A stretch of DNA of 64,000 nucleotides from a bacterium. Lineage in GTDB: Bacteria; Zixibacteria; MSB-5A5; GN15; FEB-12. The stretch is from contig JADJGQ010000001.1 in NCBI GenBank assembly GCA_016708025.1, positions 496,001-560,000 of the forward strand, read 5' to 3'. Positions 1 through 8,456 of this stretch are shown piece by piece; position 1 is the stretch's first letter; each line of letters opens with the position of its first letter. The position numbers and the translations under genes were made by a program. The notes beneath the pieces are model-generated. The model was not told the origin of the DNA and ran no database searches. It saw only the letters and a list, made by a program, of their open reading frames with translations.

Positions 1-1718
1 GTTCGTATTTCATGAATGCGTCTGACTATTTCAAATCGAGTCCGAGCTATCTGGTGCAGCGATGGCAATTGACCCCTGCACGATCCACTGTGCAACCATA
101 TGGGCTAGCGGGGGACCGGCTGGGGTACGTGCATGACGGCGTCAGTCAGTCGCCGTTCGAGCACAGTACGGAGCCGGATGGGAGTATGGATGTCGAGGAT
201 CTTTCGACCTCTCTGGATAATGGCATTTTCATTCTGCCGAGTGGAGCGGGGATGATCTTTGGGGCCGATCAGGCAATTGCGACTTTGGTGACGACACCAT
301 TACAACCTGCGAACGGCAAAACGGTGAGCAGTTTCCTTCTCGACAAAGGGAATTACGGTTTCTCGCATACGCGGGGACGATACGCAAATCAGTTTTCTGA
401 CGGGAGACTGATCCGCTTAGGGATCGGTTATCGGGTGGCCGAAGGTGCGCAGGTAGCGTCGGGGAATGTGCGCAACACCGAAGATACGTATGCATATGAT
501 GGATCCGGCTATTTCCCAGTCACGGAACTCAATGGAGTCACCGTCAGCGGACATCTGTACCACCGCCAGGGTCCCATGTTGATTCGTCCAGATCAGATCA
601 GCTCATGGGTCAATCGCGATCGTTTCGATCGAAACCTTCGGCTGTACTATTCAATGAGCAATGACAGCCAGACGGTTCGCACGAATATCGGATACCGGCA
701 CCTTCGTCAGGGTTCCTACCTCAACTCTGCCTACAATGCGAAGTTCAATCTGACTGGGCACGGTTTGGAGGTGAACAGAGAATGGTATGCTTCCGGACGG
801 ATCAGCCGTTTCTCCGCCTCGGTTGACAGAGTGGAGTATGACAATCAGACAGAGAAGCACCCACGACACACATCGGAGTTGAGCTGGCTCTGGGCGCAGT
901 TACATCGGTCCAGCCGACTGGCGGCTCGATTTGGAATCAAGTACGCTGAGGAATTCCGGATCATGCCGTACGGGGGAGTTCTCTGGATCAAGGAATCAGA
1001 CAGGATGCTTCTGGTTGGTTCGATAGGGTACGCCGAAAAAGCACCTTCACTGCATGAGCTCTATCTTACGTACCACGAAAGCCAATTGTATGGGATCGAC
1101 ACCACGCGCTATGCTGATAAAGGGAATCCGGGACTATCGACTGAACGTCAGTTGACCGGGGCAATACGAATGGAGGTCGGTACGCCGGAGAATGGTCTGA
1201 CAGTGGAGGCAGTTGGCGGGACTATCTATGATGGCATTGAATGGGATCGAACATTCATTTCAGTCACCTCCGCGGCGGCGTGGTATTTCACTCCGGTTAA
1301 TACGGACATTTCATTTGCGACTGTTTCGGCGCAGAAGCGAATCCGGGTCGGTCAATTTGCCACTTTCCTGGGCGGGTGCGGTTATTTCTGGAGGGAGTTC
1401 GAGCGGTATACCGAGCGACCCTATCAGCCCGATTACCAAGTGTATGGTGGGCTGGAGTTGCATCATTATTGGCAGTCGAAGTTGATGCACTTCTGGGCAT
1501 ACGGCGAGATCCAGTATACGGGTGCGTATGAGGGATTTGACGGGGAGTTGTTGGGTGAGCAGGCGGTTCTAAACGGCAAGTTGTCGTTTTCGATGGGGAA
1601 TTTCCGCTTTCGGATAGTCTATCAGAATGCACTGGACCAGTATTACTCAACGCGGGAACAATTTGAGATACCCGGGCGGGTCGTGACCTGGGGTTTTGAC
1701 TGGAATTTCTTCGACTAA
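1..1718 (+). CDS. TonB-dependent outer membrane receptor, C-terminal part (5' end outside window)
   Basis: The reading frame is open from the first bases, so the first internal ATG at 12 is not the true start; the N-terminal plug and signal peptide lie upstream of the window. About 570 residues of beta-barrel are visible: alternating short polar/aromatic strands, a motif EKAPSLHELYLTY typical of the barrel region of siderophore/cobalamin receptors, and a C-terminal strand ending in aromatic residues (NFFD), as outer membrane proteins do for BAM recognition. The family imports ligands across the outer membrane with energy from TonB-ExbBD. The substrate cannot be read from this part. It is followed after a short gap by the HD-domain gene on the same strand. 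Confidence 0.8.
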   Translation, partial: SYFMNASDYFKSSPSYLVQRWQLTPARSTVQPYGLAGDRLGYVHDGVSQSPFEHSTEPDGSMDVEDLSTSLDNGIFILPSGAGMIFGADQAIATLVTTPLQPANGKTVSSFLLDKGNYGFSHTRGRYANQFSDGRLIRLGIGYRVAEGAQVASGNVRNTEDTYAYDGSGYFPVTELNGVTVSGHLYHRQGPMLIRPDQISSWVNRDRFDRNLRLYYSMSNDSQTVRTNIGYRHLRQGSYLNSAYNAKFNLTGHGLEVNREWYASGRISRFSASVDRVEYDNQTEKHPRHTSELSWLWAQLHRSSRLAARFGIKYAEEFRIMPYGGVLWIKESDRMLLVGSIGYAEKAPSLHELYLTYHESQLYGIDTTRYADKGNPGLSTERQLTGAIRMEVGTPENGLTVEAVGGTIYDGIEWDRTFISVTSAAAWYFTPVNTDISFATVSAQKRIRVGQFATFLGGCGYFWREFERYTERPYQPDYQVYGGLELHHYWQSKLMHFWAYGEIQYTGAYEGFDGELLGEQAVLNGKLSFSMGNFRFRIVYQNALDQYYSTREQFEIPGRVVTWGFDWNFFD

Positions 1719-1783
1719 CCTGCTTGGTATCAGTCAGTTCAAGGCTTGACATTCGGCTGTCGAGGACTTTTATTGTCCCTGTT

Positions 1784-2341
1784 GTGAATCTCACCCTTTC
1801 TCGCGAACAAGCGTATCAGTTGGTTGTCGCCAAGATCGGCGTCAACAATCTCCTCAAACATATCCTGTCAGTTGAGGCAGGGATGCGACGGGTGGCGGAG
1901 CATCTGGGAGAAGATCCAGCCTATTGGGGGTTGGTTGGGCTGCTGCACGACCTTGATTACAACGAAACCAAGAACGACGAACATTACCACACCTATCTGA
2001 CGGCCGAATGGTTGTCGCCCTATAATCTGCCGGAAGAGATGTTGTATGCGATCCATGCGCATCCCGGCCATGTACCGTGCAAGTCGAAGCTCGACTGGGC
2101 TCTTTACGCGGTTGATCCGACGACCGGTTTTCTTGCGGCTTGTGCGATGATGCACCCGGAGAAAAAGCTGTCGGTGGTTGACTCGGATTTCATGGTTCGT
2201 CGATTCAAGGAAAAACGCTTTGCCGCCGGCGCGACGCGCGAGAACATTGCCGCCTGTTCAAATCTGGGGATAGAACTGGATCAATTTCTCCTGCTGGTCA
2301 GGGAGGGGATGCTGCGGATCTCGAACGAGCTGGGTCTGTGA
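1784..2341 (+). CDS. HD-domain protein (predicted metal-dependent phosphohydrolase)
   Basis: About 185 residues. The HD superfamily signature is present: an early His (LLKHIL), the HD pair in LLHDLDY, a further His cluster in AIHAHPG and an Asp in YAVDPTTG. Such small HD proteins hydrolyse phosphoester bonds; the substrate is unknown. I chose the GTG at 1784 (protein beginning NLTLSREQ), because the family usually begins close to this helix. A TTG at 1724 in the same frame would add 20 residues that look non-coding. The stop overlaps the GTG start of the next gene (GTGA), so translation is probably coupled to the transporter. Confidence 0.8.
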   Translation: MNLTLSREQAYQLVVAKIGVNNLLKHILSVEAGMRRVAEHLGEDPAYWGLVGLLHDLDYNETKNDEHYHTYLTAEWLSPYNLPEEMLYAIHAHPGHVPCKSKLDWALYAVDPTTGFLAACAMMHPEKKLSVVDSDFMVRRFKEKRFAAGATRENIAACSNLGIELDQFLLLVREGMLRISNELGL

Positions 2342-3669
2342 GTCATTCTGAGTCAGTCTCCCTCTGGAAGAAAGATATCCTGGCCTGGTCGCTTTACGAT
2401 TTCGCCAACACCATCTACTCAATGAATATCGTATCGCTTTACCTGAAGCGATATATCGTTCAGGATCTGGGACATCCGGATCACTATTTCGATCTGCCTT
2501 TTGCCGCCTCCATGCTGATTGCGGCCTGTGTCCTTCCGGCCCTGGGGGCAATGTCTGACCATACTACCAAGCGCAAGATATTCGTTTTTCTCTTCACGCT
2601 GACGTGCTGTATGTCCGTGGGCTTGATGGCGTTTGTGCCGGCCGAATTCATTCTTGGGATCGTGATTCTGTTTATTATCTCCAACTTTTCCTATGAGGCG
2701 GCTCAGCCATTTTATAATTCACTGCTCTATTCGGTGGCAGAGGGGAAACATGCGCGGGCAGTTTCAGGACTGGGTGTCTCGATCGGATATGTTGGTTCGA
2801 TCGCGGGGATGATCCTGGTGCTTCCGTTTGTGAGTGGATCGATGTTCGGTATGGAGATCCCGTTTGTCTCGGGTTCGGGGAAGACAGGTTCATTTCTGCC
2901 GACCGCGGCGCTGTTTCTGCTATTTTCGCTCCCATTGTTCTTCTTCGTTCGCGAAAGGCGATCGCATACGCCCGAAAAAGTGACTTTTCGGCAGGCGTAT
3001 CGAGATGTCTGGAGTGCGTTGCGGAATACTCGCAAATATCCCGGGGTACTTCGATTTTTGATAGCCGACTATTTTTTCGAGGATGCGGCATTCACGGTCA
3101 TCCTGAATATAGGATTATATTGCTCGATCGTGTTGGGATTGCCGGAAGAGCAGATCACAACCTTCCTGATCATCTCGACCGTGTCGGCCGTGGTGGGAGC
3201 GTTTGTGGTGGGGAAGATCGCAGAGCGATGGTCGCTCAAGAATCTCATGACAATCATAATGTCTGGATGGGTAGTTGCGTTGGTGGCGTTTGCATCGACC
3301 GACTCGATGCCGGTAGTCTGGGTGCTTGGATCGGTCGTCGGCATTCTGCTAGGCGGGCTCTGGACGACATCGCGTCCGATGCTGGCGGAGTTGGTGCCAA
3401 AGGAAGAGCTGGGGCGCTTTTTTGGGATATTCGCGCTTTCCGGGAGGGCGGCGGCAGTGGTGGGGCCGGTCGTTTGGACCGCCATTATTTACCTGTTTCA
3501 GCCGGAGAACATGTTGGGGCGTTGGGCTGTTCAATCCTTCAACCTGAGTGAAGCCCAGGCGGAGAAGTTGCCGTATAAACTGGGGGTTTTGTCGCTGGCT
3601 GGTATGATCGTTATCGGGCTGGCCATATTTAGAAAGGTGCCGCATACGACTCGGATGATGCATGGGTAA
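2338..3669 (+). CDS. MFS transporter, UMF1/Atg22-like family
   Basis: 443 residues with about twelve hydrophobic segments. The N-terminus reads AWSLYDFANTIYSMNI, the characteristic start of the UMF1 (Atg22-like) branch of the major facilitator superfamily, and SDHTTKRKIF is the loop 2-3 motif of MFS proteins. Members are inner-membrane exporters or permeases; the substrate here is not predictable. The GTG start overlaps the stop of the HD gene, and its own 3' end overlaps the ATG of the PHP gene by 8 bases, so the HD protein, transporter and PHP protein form one translationally coupled operon. Confidence 0.85.
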   Translation: MSHSESVSLWKKDILAWSLYDFANTIYSMNIVSLYLKRYIVQDLGHPDHYFDLPFAASMLIAACVLPALGAMSDHTTKRKIFVFLFTLTCCMSVGLMAFVPAEFILGIVILFIISNFSYEAAQPFYNSLLYSVAEGKHARAVSGLGVSIGYVGSIAGMILVLPFVSGSMFGMEIPFVSGSGKTGSFLPTAALFLLFSLPLFFFVRERRSHTPEKVTFRQAYRDVWSALRNTRKYPGVLRFLIADYFFEDAAFTVILNIGLYCSIVLGLPEEQITTFLIISTVSAVVGAFVVGKIAERWSLKNLMTIIMSGWVVALVAFASTDSMPVVWVLGSVVGILLGGLWTTSRPMLAELVPKEELGRFFGIFALSGRAAAVVGPVVWTAIIYLFQPENMLGRWAVQSFNLSEAQAEKLPYKLGVLSLAGMIVIGLAIFRKVPHTTRMMHG

Positions 3670-4711
3670 GAAGATCGGAGACTGGTTTCATTATGCCGGT
3701 GCGATTCATGTTCACACGACTGAATCCGACGGCACCAAAAAGCTCGAAGAGGTCGCCGCGATCGGCGAGCGGGCCGATCTCGATTTTATCCTCTTTACCG
3801 ACCATATGAATCTGCACAACCGCGAACAAGGGAAGGAAGGGTTTTACGGCAGACTCCTCGCCCTGGTTGGGTACGAGCACAACGATGTCGACGACAACAA
3901 TCACTACATGATATTTGAATCTCCATCGGTTTATCCAAGCGAGATGACCTCCGCCGAATATGTGAGCGCGGGAGCGAAGGACAACGCTCTCGGAATAATC
4001 GCGCATCCAGATGAAATTCGTGACCGGATGGGACAGTACCCGCCATACCCCTGGACGGATTGGAATGTAGATGGCTACACAGGAATCGAACTCTGGAATC
4101 AGATGTCGGAGTGGATGGAGCGTCTGACGCCATCGAACAAGTTATTGATGGCATTTTCTCCTCGCAAGTCGATGGTTGGACCGACCGATCGCGTCTTCGC
4201 CAAGTGGGATGAAGTGAACAGGTCGCGCAAGATCGTCGGGGTAGCCTCAGTTGATGCACATGCTTTTCCGATCACAGTTGGACCACTGAAAGTTGAAATA
4301 TTCCCTTACAAAGTGCATTTCCGGTCACTTCGGACCTATGTCATTTTGCCGGAGCCGATGTCCACTGACTTCGCGACAGCGAAAAATCAGGTGTACGGTG
4401 CACTTCGCGACTGCCGGGCGTTTGGAGCGCATATTCGCTGGGGAGACCCGATCGGATTTCAGTTCAGTGGACGGAACGGGTCCGAGCGAGTGATCGCGGG
4501 CGGGAGATTGAGCAGCCTGACCGACGCAAAACTCGAGGTGCGATTGCCCTCCAGCGCAGTGATCCGGCTGGTCGGGAATGGGAAGAGGTTAGTGGAGACG
4601 ACAGGCGATTCGCTGGAGTTCTGTCCGACCGAGGCTGGAATATATCGCGTAGAAGCCTGGAAGAATGAGCGGTGCTGGATCTTCTCAAATCATATCAGGA
4701 TCGGAGTCTGA
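3662..4711 (+). CDS. PHP-domain protein (predicted metal-dependent phosphoesterase)
   Basis: 349 residues. PHP (polymerase and histidinol phosphatase) motifs are visible in order: HVHTTESDG near residue 17, FTDHM near residue 44, GYEHND, AHPDE and ASVDAHAF around residues 195-200. These supply the trinuclear metal site of PHP phosphoesterases. The C-terminal 90 residues look like a beta-sandwich extension (SAVIRLVGNGKRLVETTG...YRVEAW), often seen after PHP domains of secreted or surface-linked relatives, although no signal peptide is evident. ATG at 3662 overlaps the transporter's end. The substrate is unknown. Confidence 0.82.
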   Translation: MGKKIGDWFHYAGAIHVHTTESDGTKKLEEVAAIGERADLDFILFTDHMNLHNREQGKEGFYGRLLALVGYEHNDVDDNNHYMIFESPSVYPSEMTSAEYVSAGAKDNALGIIAHPDEIRDRMGQYPPYPWTDWNVDGYTGIELWNQMSEWMERLTPSNKLLMAFSPRKSMVGPTDRVFAKWDEVNRSRKIVGVASVDAHAFPITVGPLKVEIFPYKVHFRSLRTYVILPEPMSTDFATAKNQVYGALRDCRAFGAHIRWGDPIGFQFSGRNGSERVIAGGRLSSLTDAKLEVRLPSSAVIRLVGNGKRLVETTGDSLEFCPTEAGIYRVEAWKNERCWIFSNHIRIGV

Positions 4712-4713
4712 CT

Positions 4714-5127
4714 TTGCCGCTCAATGATGGAAATGCGACAACTGAGGTGGTCGAATTGAGCGCACCCGAATCGACTGGTGCGACTGGTGTCATTTCCTGC
4801 AAGTTTGTCGTCCTCGCGAATAGTAGTCACTACATCCTGATCTTTGGGGATGTACAGAAGTATCCATATCATGCGAATGTGCTAGATGCTTACAGTCAGC
4901 AAACTGGATTAGCCCGTCACTGGATCAAACAGCCCGATCAATTGCACCTGGATGATCCGCAATTCCGGTTGTTGGGGGGCGGGTATCTTGATCTGGACCG
5001 TCAGCGCCGCAAAGTTCGAATATCCGGTTCATCCAAAGCTTATGGGTTCTTTGATTCCGAGGCAGTCAGGCTGATTGTCAAGAATTCCAGTTTTTTCGCC
5101 GATTTTGCGGTTTCGGTCGAGTATTAA
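4714..5127 (+). CDS. Janus/Ocnus-like (phosphohistidine phosphatase-like) small protein
   Basis: About 137 residues. The block YPYH, then LLGGGYLDLD, then KVRISGSSKAYGFFDSEAV matches the layout of the Janus/Ocnus family (animal PHPT1: YH, CLGGGRI, KKIHVYGYSMAYG). The His of YPYH would align with the catalytic His53 of PHPT1. The match comes from memory of the PHPT1 sequence, not a search. The TTG at 4714 is preceded by GGAG (4703-4706) at 7 bases and directly follows the PHP gene's stop; a GTG at 4672 would overlap that gene by 40 bases. Its position directly after a PHP protein suggests a phosphate-removal or phosphate-binding role, but catalysis is not demonstrated. Confidence 0.6.
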   Translation: MPLNDGNATTEVVELSAPESTGATGVISCKFVVLANSSHYILIFGDVQKYPYHANVLDAYSQQTGLARHWIKQPDQLHLDDPQFRLLGGGYLDLDRQRRKVRISGSSKAYGFFDSEAVRLIVKNSSFFADFAVSVEY

Positions 5128-5299
5128 ACAATACCCTACAATGTGATTTTCGGTACAAGCAGGGATTTAGAGGACTGGAACTATCCTCTATTCTTTGTGG
5201 TTATAACGCTTTGGAAGATAGCAAAATAAAGCGGACGAATGTAGCCCGTATTATGCTGTTGTCTGGAGCTAACTTGGGCTAAGTCGACCAAAATAGCTG

Positions 5300-5328
5300 T
5301 TGACTTTGAGCTGTGGTTTGGCTAAAGT
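5300..5328 (+). promoter_or_regulatory. Promoter of the nuo operon
   Basis: TTGACT at 5300-5305, a 17-base spacer and TAAAGT at 5323-5328, about 45 bases before the nuoA ATG. The preceding 170 bases (5128-5299) hold no ORF that I can support. A GAAGG ribosome-binding site lies at 5356-5360. Confidence 0.6.
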
Positions 5329-5371
5329 AGACGGAATTTTGTAGGGATTCAAAGCGAAGGTCAAGGCAGTC

Positions 5372-5728
5372 ATGGTTGAGACATACTACCCGATCCTGTT
5401 TTTGGTGCTTTTTGCCGCCATTTTGGCCGCAGTCATGGCTGGTGCCTCGATATTGCTAGGGAAGCGGACCAAGTTAGGGAAGAAGGGTCAGGCGTACGAG
5501 TGCGGTATCGATCCTGAAGGTACGACGAAAGACCCAGTCCCGGTTAAGTTCTTCCTGGTAGCAATCTCATTCATACTTTTCGATATCGAAGTGATCTTCC
5601 TGCTCCCGTGGGCGGTAGTTGCGCGCGACCTTGGGTCGTTCGGCTTCCTCGCCATTATCGTGTTTGTAAGCCTGGTGTTGATCGGGTACATTTATGAACT
5701 TGGACGAGGTGCCCTCAAATGGGATTAG
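5372..5728 (+). CDS. nuoA: NADH-quinone oxidoreductase subunit A
   Basis: 118 residues with three transmembrane helices. Conserved family features are the segment KKGQAYECGIDP after helix 1 (with the functionally important Cys loop), PVPVKFFLVAISFILFDIEVIFLLPW in helix 2, and the third helix before ELGRGAL. NuoA is a membrane-arm subunit of complex I close to the quinone chamber. It is the first gene of the nuo operon and overlaps nuoB by 10 bases. Length matches the family. Confidence 0.97.
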   Translation: MVETYYPILFLVLFAAILAAVMAGASILLGKRTKLGKKGQAYECGIDPEGTTKDPVPVKFFLVAISFILFDIEVIFLLPWAVVARDLGSFGFLAIIVFVSLVLIGYIYELGRGALKWD

Positions 5729-6219
5729 AAGAGAGAATTCCTGATTCAATTATATTGACGTCATTGGACAAGATGGTCAACTGGGCGCACAAGCGCTCTA
5801 TGTGGCCGCTTGGATTCGGGCTGGCTTGCTGTGCGATCGAAATGATCTCGACATTTGCGTCGCATTTCGACCTTTCCCGATTCGGGATGGAGGTGATGCG
5901 TCCATCACCACGGCAAGCGGACCTGATGATCGTCGCTGGCCGCGTTTCCATGAAGATGGCGCCGGTCGTCAAGACGCTGTACGAGCAGATGCCGAACCCG
6001 AAATGGGTGATCTCCATGGGGGCCTGCGCTTCCTGTGGCGGGGTATTCAACAACTACGCCATCCTGCAAGGGGTGGATCGCATAATTCCGGTCGATGTGT
6101 ATGTCCCTGGCTGTCCGCCCCGACCGGAACAGCTCATGCAGGGAATTCTCAAGCTGTTTGAGAAAGTAGAAAAGGAATCCGTGAAGGACTCACGGGAAGA
6201 GTGGGGCCGGCGGGTGTAG
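5719..6219 (+). CDS. nuoB: NADH-quinone oxidoreductase subunit B
   Basis: 166 residues. It carries the four cysteines binding the terminal [4Fe-4S] cluster N2, which reduces quinone: adjacent Cys37 and Cys38 (LACCAIEM), Cys103 (GACASC) and Cys132 (VPGCPPRP). The conserved GRVSMKMAPV and PKWVISMGACASCGG segments are intact. The ATG at 5719 lies inside the end of nuoA. It is a peripheral-arm subunit at the membrane interface. Confidence 0.97.
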   Translation: MGLEERIPDSIILTSLDKMVNWAHKRSMWPLGFGLACCAIEMISTFASHFDLSRFGMEVMRPSPRQADLMIVAGRVSMKMAPVVKTLYEQMPNPKWVISMGACASCGGVFNNYAILQGVDRIIPVDVYVPGCPPRPEQLMQGILKLFEKVEKESVKDSREEWGRRV

Positions 6220-6286
6220 TAAAAGGTCGCCGGGTGCCGCAGCCGATCGTTTCGGTTTGCCGCCTTGTGAATTTTGGAACTTGAAT

Positions 6287-6811
6287 ATGGATATCAGAGA
6301 GCAGCTCAGCCAGTTCATAGCCGCCCAGTGCGGAGACGCATTGCTCAGGGAGGAGACCTTCCGCGAGCAGCAGTCCTTTTACGTTCGCCCGGAAGTATTG
6401 CTTGATACCTGTCAGGCGCTTAAAGAGCATGAGTCGCTCAAGGTCAATTTCCTGGCGGATATTACCGTAGTCGATTGGCTAGGGGATGAGTACGAGTCAG
6501 CATACGGCCGCTATGAGGTTGTCTACAATCTCTATTCGCTCGAACATTCGTATCGCTTTTTCATCAAGGTGTTTCTGCCGTCAGACAAACCGGAGCTCGC
6601 CAGCCTCACCCCGATCTGGAATGGGGCAAATTGGATGGAGCGCGAGGTTTGGGATCTGTTCGGCGTGACATTTGTGGGTCACCCGGACCTGACCAAAATT
6701 CTGACTCCCGATGATCTCGAGGGGCATCCGCTTCGGAAGGATTTCCCGCTCACCTACGAACAGCCGCACTTCACCCACAACAAGGATCTTCCGCCAGAGG
6801 TGATTCGCTGA
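6287..6811 (+). CDS. nuoC: NADH-quinone oxidoreductase subunit C
   Basis: About 174 residues from ATG 6287 (MDIREQLSQF). A TTG ten codons upstream is possible but adds residues without family character. The 30-kDa subunit signature is present in YEVVYNLYSLEHSYRFFIKV and in the later ANWMEREVWDLFGVTFVGHPDLTKILTPDD, ending near GHPLRKDFPL. NuoC is a structural hydrophilic subunit that docks beside NuoD. It is separate from NuoD here, unlike the fused enteric NuoCD; its stop shares a base with the nuoD start. Confidence 0.95.
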   Translation: MDIREQLSQFIAAQCGDALLREETFREQQSFYVRPEVLLDTCQALKEHESLKVNFLADITVVDWLGDEYESAYGRYEVVYNLYSLEHSYRFFIKVFLPSDKPELASLTPIWNGANWMEREVWDLFGVTFVGHPDLTKILTPDDLEGHPLRKDFPLTYEQPHFTHNKDLPPEVIR

Positions 6812-7983
6812 TGGCTGAACAGAAGACTCTCCATATCAATATGGGACCCCAGCACCCGTCGACGCACGGCGTGCTTCGGGTGGAGTTGGATATCGATGGC
6901 GAAACGGTGGTCAAGGCACGTCCGGTGGTGGGGTACCTCCATACCGGTATCGAAAAGACGATGGAGTCCAAGCTGTATTACAAGGCGCTCCCGTGTACCG
7001 ACCGAATGGACTATCTGGCTCCGATGTCCAACAATCTCGGCTTCTGTCTGGCTGTTGAAAAGCTGATGGAGATCGAGGTCCCGGAGAAGGTCAAGTATGC
7101 CCGCGTCTGCCTTGCCGAATTGACTCGAATTTCCTCGCACCTGGTTTGGCTCGGGACACATGCGCTTGACCTCGGTGCGATGTCGATGCTGTTATATGCA
7201 TTCCGCGAGCGCGAGATGATCGTCGACATATATGAAGCGTGCGCGGGACAGCGGATGATGACCAGCTATATCCGAATCGGTGGGCTGGCCCATGAACTTC
7301 CGAAAGATTTTGAGAAATCAGTTCGCAATATCATCAAGGTGTTGCCCGATCGCCTGCGGGATTATGAGACACTCCTGACCGCCAATGAGATATTCATCAA
7401 CAGGACAAGAGATGTCGCGGTGATCTCGGCCGAGGATGCGATCAATTGGTCACTTTCCGGTCCGATGTTGCGCGGCTCAGGTGTCAAGCATGACCTTCGC
7501 AAAGCTAATCCGTATTCCGGCTACGAGAAGTTTGATTTTGATATCGCCTATGGAACCAAGGGGGATGCATACGACCGGTATCTGCTTCGGCTCGAAGAGA
7601 TCCGGCAATCGTTGCGGATCGTACAGCAGGCTATAGATGGGATGCCGGAGGGACCGTATCGGGCCCATGTTCCGGGAGTGGTGCTTCCGCCCAAAGAGGA
7701 TGTGCTGCACAAGATGGAAGCGATGATCTTCCACTTCAAAATCATCACGGAAGGGTTCCATGCCCCCAAAGGAGAGGTATACCAGGGGATCGAGTCTCCC
7801 AAGGGAGAGCTTGGGTTTTATATAGCGGGAGATGGTTCACCGGTAGGTCGCCGTATCCGGGTGCGTCCGCCGTCATTCATCAATCTTGCCTGTCTTCCGG
7901 CGTTGGTCGAGGGACGGCTGTTGGCCGATGTCGTTGCGGCGATCGGGTCGATCGACATTGTACTCGGAGAGGTTGACCGATGA
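6811..7983 (+). CDS. nuoD: NADH-quinone oxidoreductase subunit D (49-kDa subunit)
   Basis: 390 residues, the usual length. Conserved segments are NMGPQHPSTHGVLR near the N-terminus (with the His that contacts quinone), GYLHTGIEK, YLAPMSNNLGF and the C-terminal DIVLGEVDR. It forms the quinone-binding site with NuoB and descends from hydrogenase large subunits, without their nickel cysteines. ATG overlaps the nuoC stop (ATGA), and its own stop overlaps the nuoE start in the same way, so the genes are tightly coupled. Confidence 0.97.
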   Translation: MAEQKTLHINMGPQHPSTHGVLRVELDIDGETVVKARPVVGYLHTGIEKTMESKLYYKALPCTDRMDYLAPMSNNLGFCLAVEKLMEIEVPEKVKYARVCLAELTRISSHLVWLGTHALDLGAMSMLLYAFREREMIVDIYEACAGQRMMTSYIRIGGLAHELPKDFEKSVRNIIKVLPDRLRDYETLLTANEIFINRTRDVAVISAEDAINWSLSGPMLRGSGVKHDLRKANPYSGYEKFDFDIAYGTKGDAYDRYLLRLEEIRQSLRIVQQAIDGMPEGPYRAHVPGVVLPPKEDVLHKMEAMIFHFKIITEGFHAPKGEVYQGIESPKGELGFYIAGDGSPVGRRIRVRPPSFINLACLPALVEGRLLADVVAAIGSIDIVLGEVDR

Positions 7984-8456
7984 TCCTGACCAAAGAGTCA
8001 GTTGCTCAGATAAAGGAGAAGGTGGCGCTGTATCCGAAGCGCAAATCGGCTATTTTGCCGGCGATCACGATCGCGTACCACCAGGTTGGGCATCTCAACG
8101 ACGAGCTCTACAAAGAGATTGCGGATGTGATCAAAGTGCCGTTTGTCGAAGTTGCTGAAGCGGCGACGTTTTACACGCTGTTCGTCAAACAGCCACGAGG
8201 GAAGCATTTGATCCAGGTCTGTCATAATATATCCTGTGCGTTGATGGGGTCTGACAGCCTGACCGGTTATCTTGAGCAGAAGTTGGGGATCGCCAAAGGG
8301 GGAACTACGAAGGACAATCTGTTTACGCTCATCACGGTTGAATGTCTGGGGTCGTGTGCGACCGCACCGATGATGCAGATAAATGAAGACTTTTATGAGA
8401 ATTTGACCCGCGAGAAGGTCGACAAGATCATCGAGGAGCTGCGAGCCAAGGGATGA
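7980..8456 (+). CDS. nuoE: NADH-quinone oxidoreductase subunit E (24-kDa subunit)
   Basis: 158 residues with the thioredoxin-like 24-kDa fold. The four [2Fe-2S] (N1a) ligands are Cys81 and Cys86 (QVCHNISCALMG) and Cys122 and Cys126 (VECLGSCATAPMM). The conserved VPFVEVAEAATFYTLF helix precedes them. It pairs with NuoF in the NADH-oxidising module. Start ATG overlaps the nuoD stop; the end overlaps nuoF by four bases. Confidence 0.96.
   Translation: MILTKESVAQIKEKVALYPKRKSAILPAITIAYHQVGHLNDELYKEIADVIKVPFVEVAEAATFYTLFVKQPRGKHLIQVCHNISCALMGSDSLTGYLEQKLGIAKGGTTKDNLFTLITVECLGSCATAPMMQINEDFYENLTREKVDKIIEELRAKG

Noticed and set aside
1724..1783. Upstream TTG start of the HD-domain protein
   Set aside because: The added 20 residues have no family character; GTG 1784 lies at the usual N-terminus.
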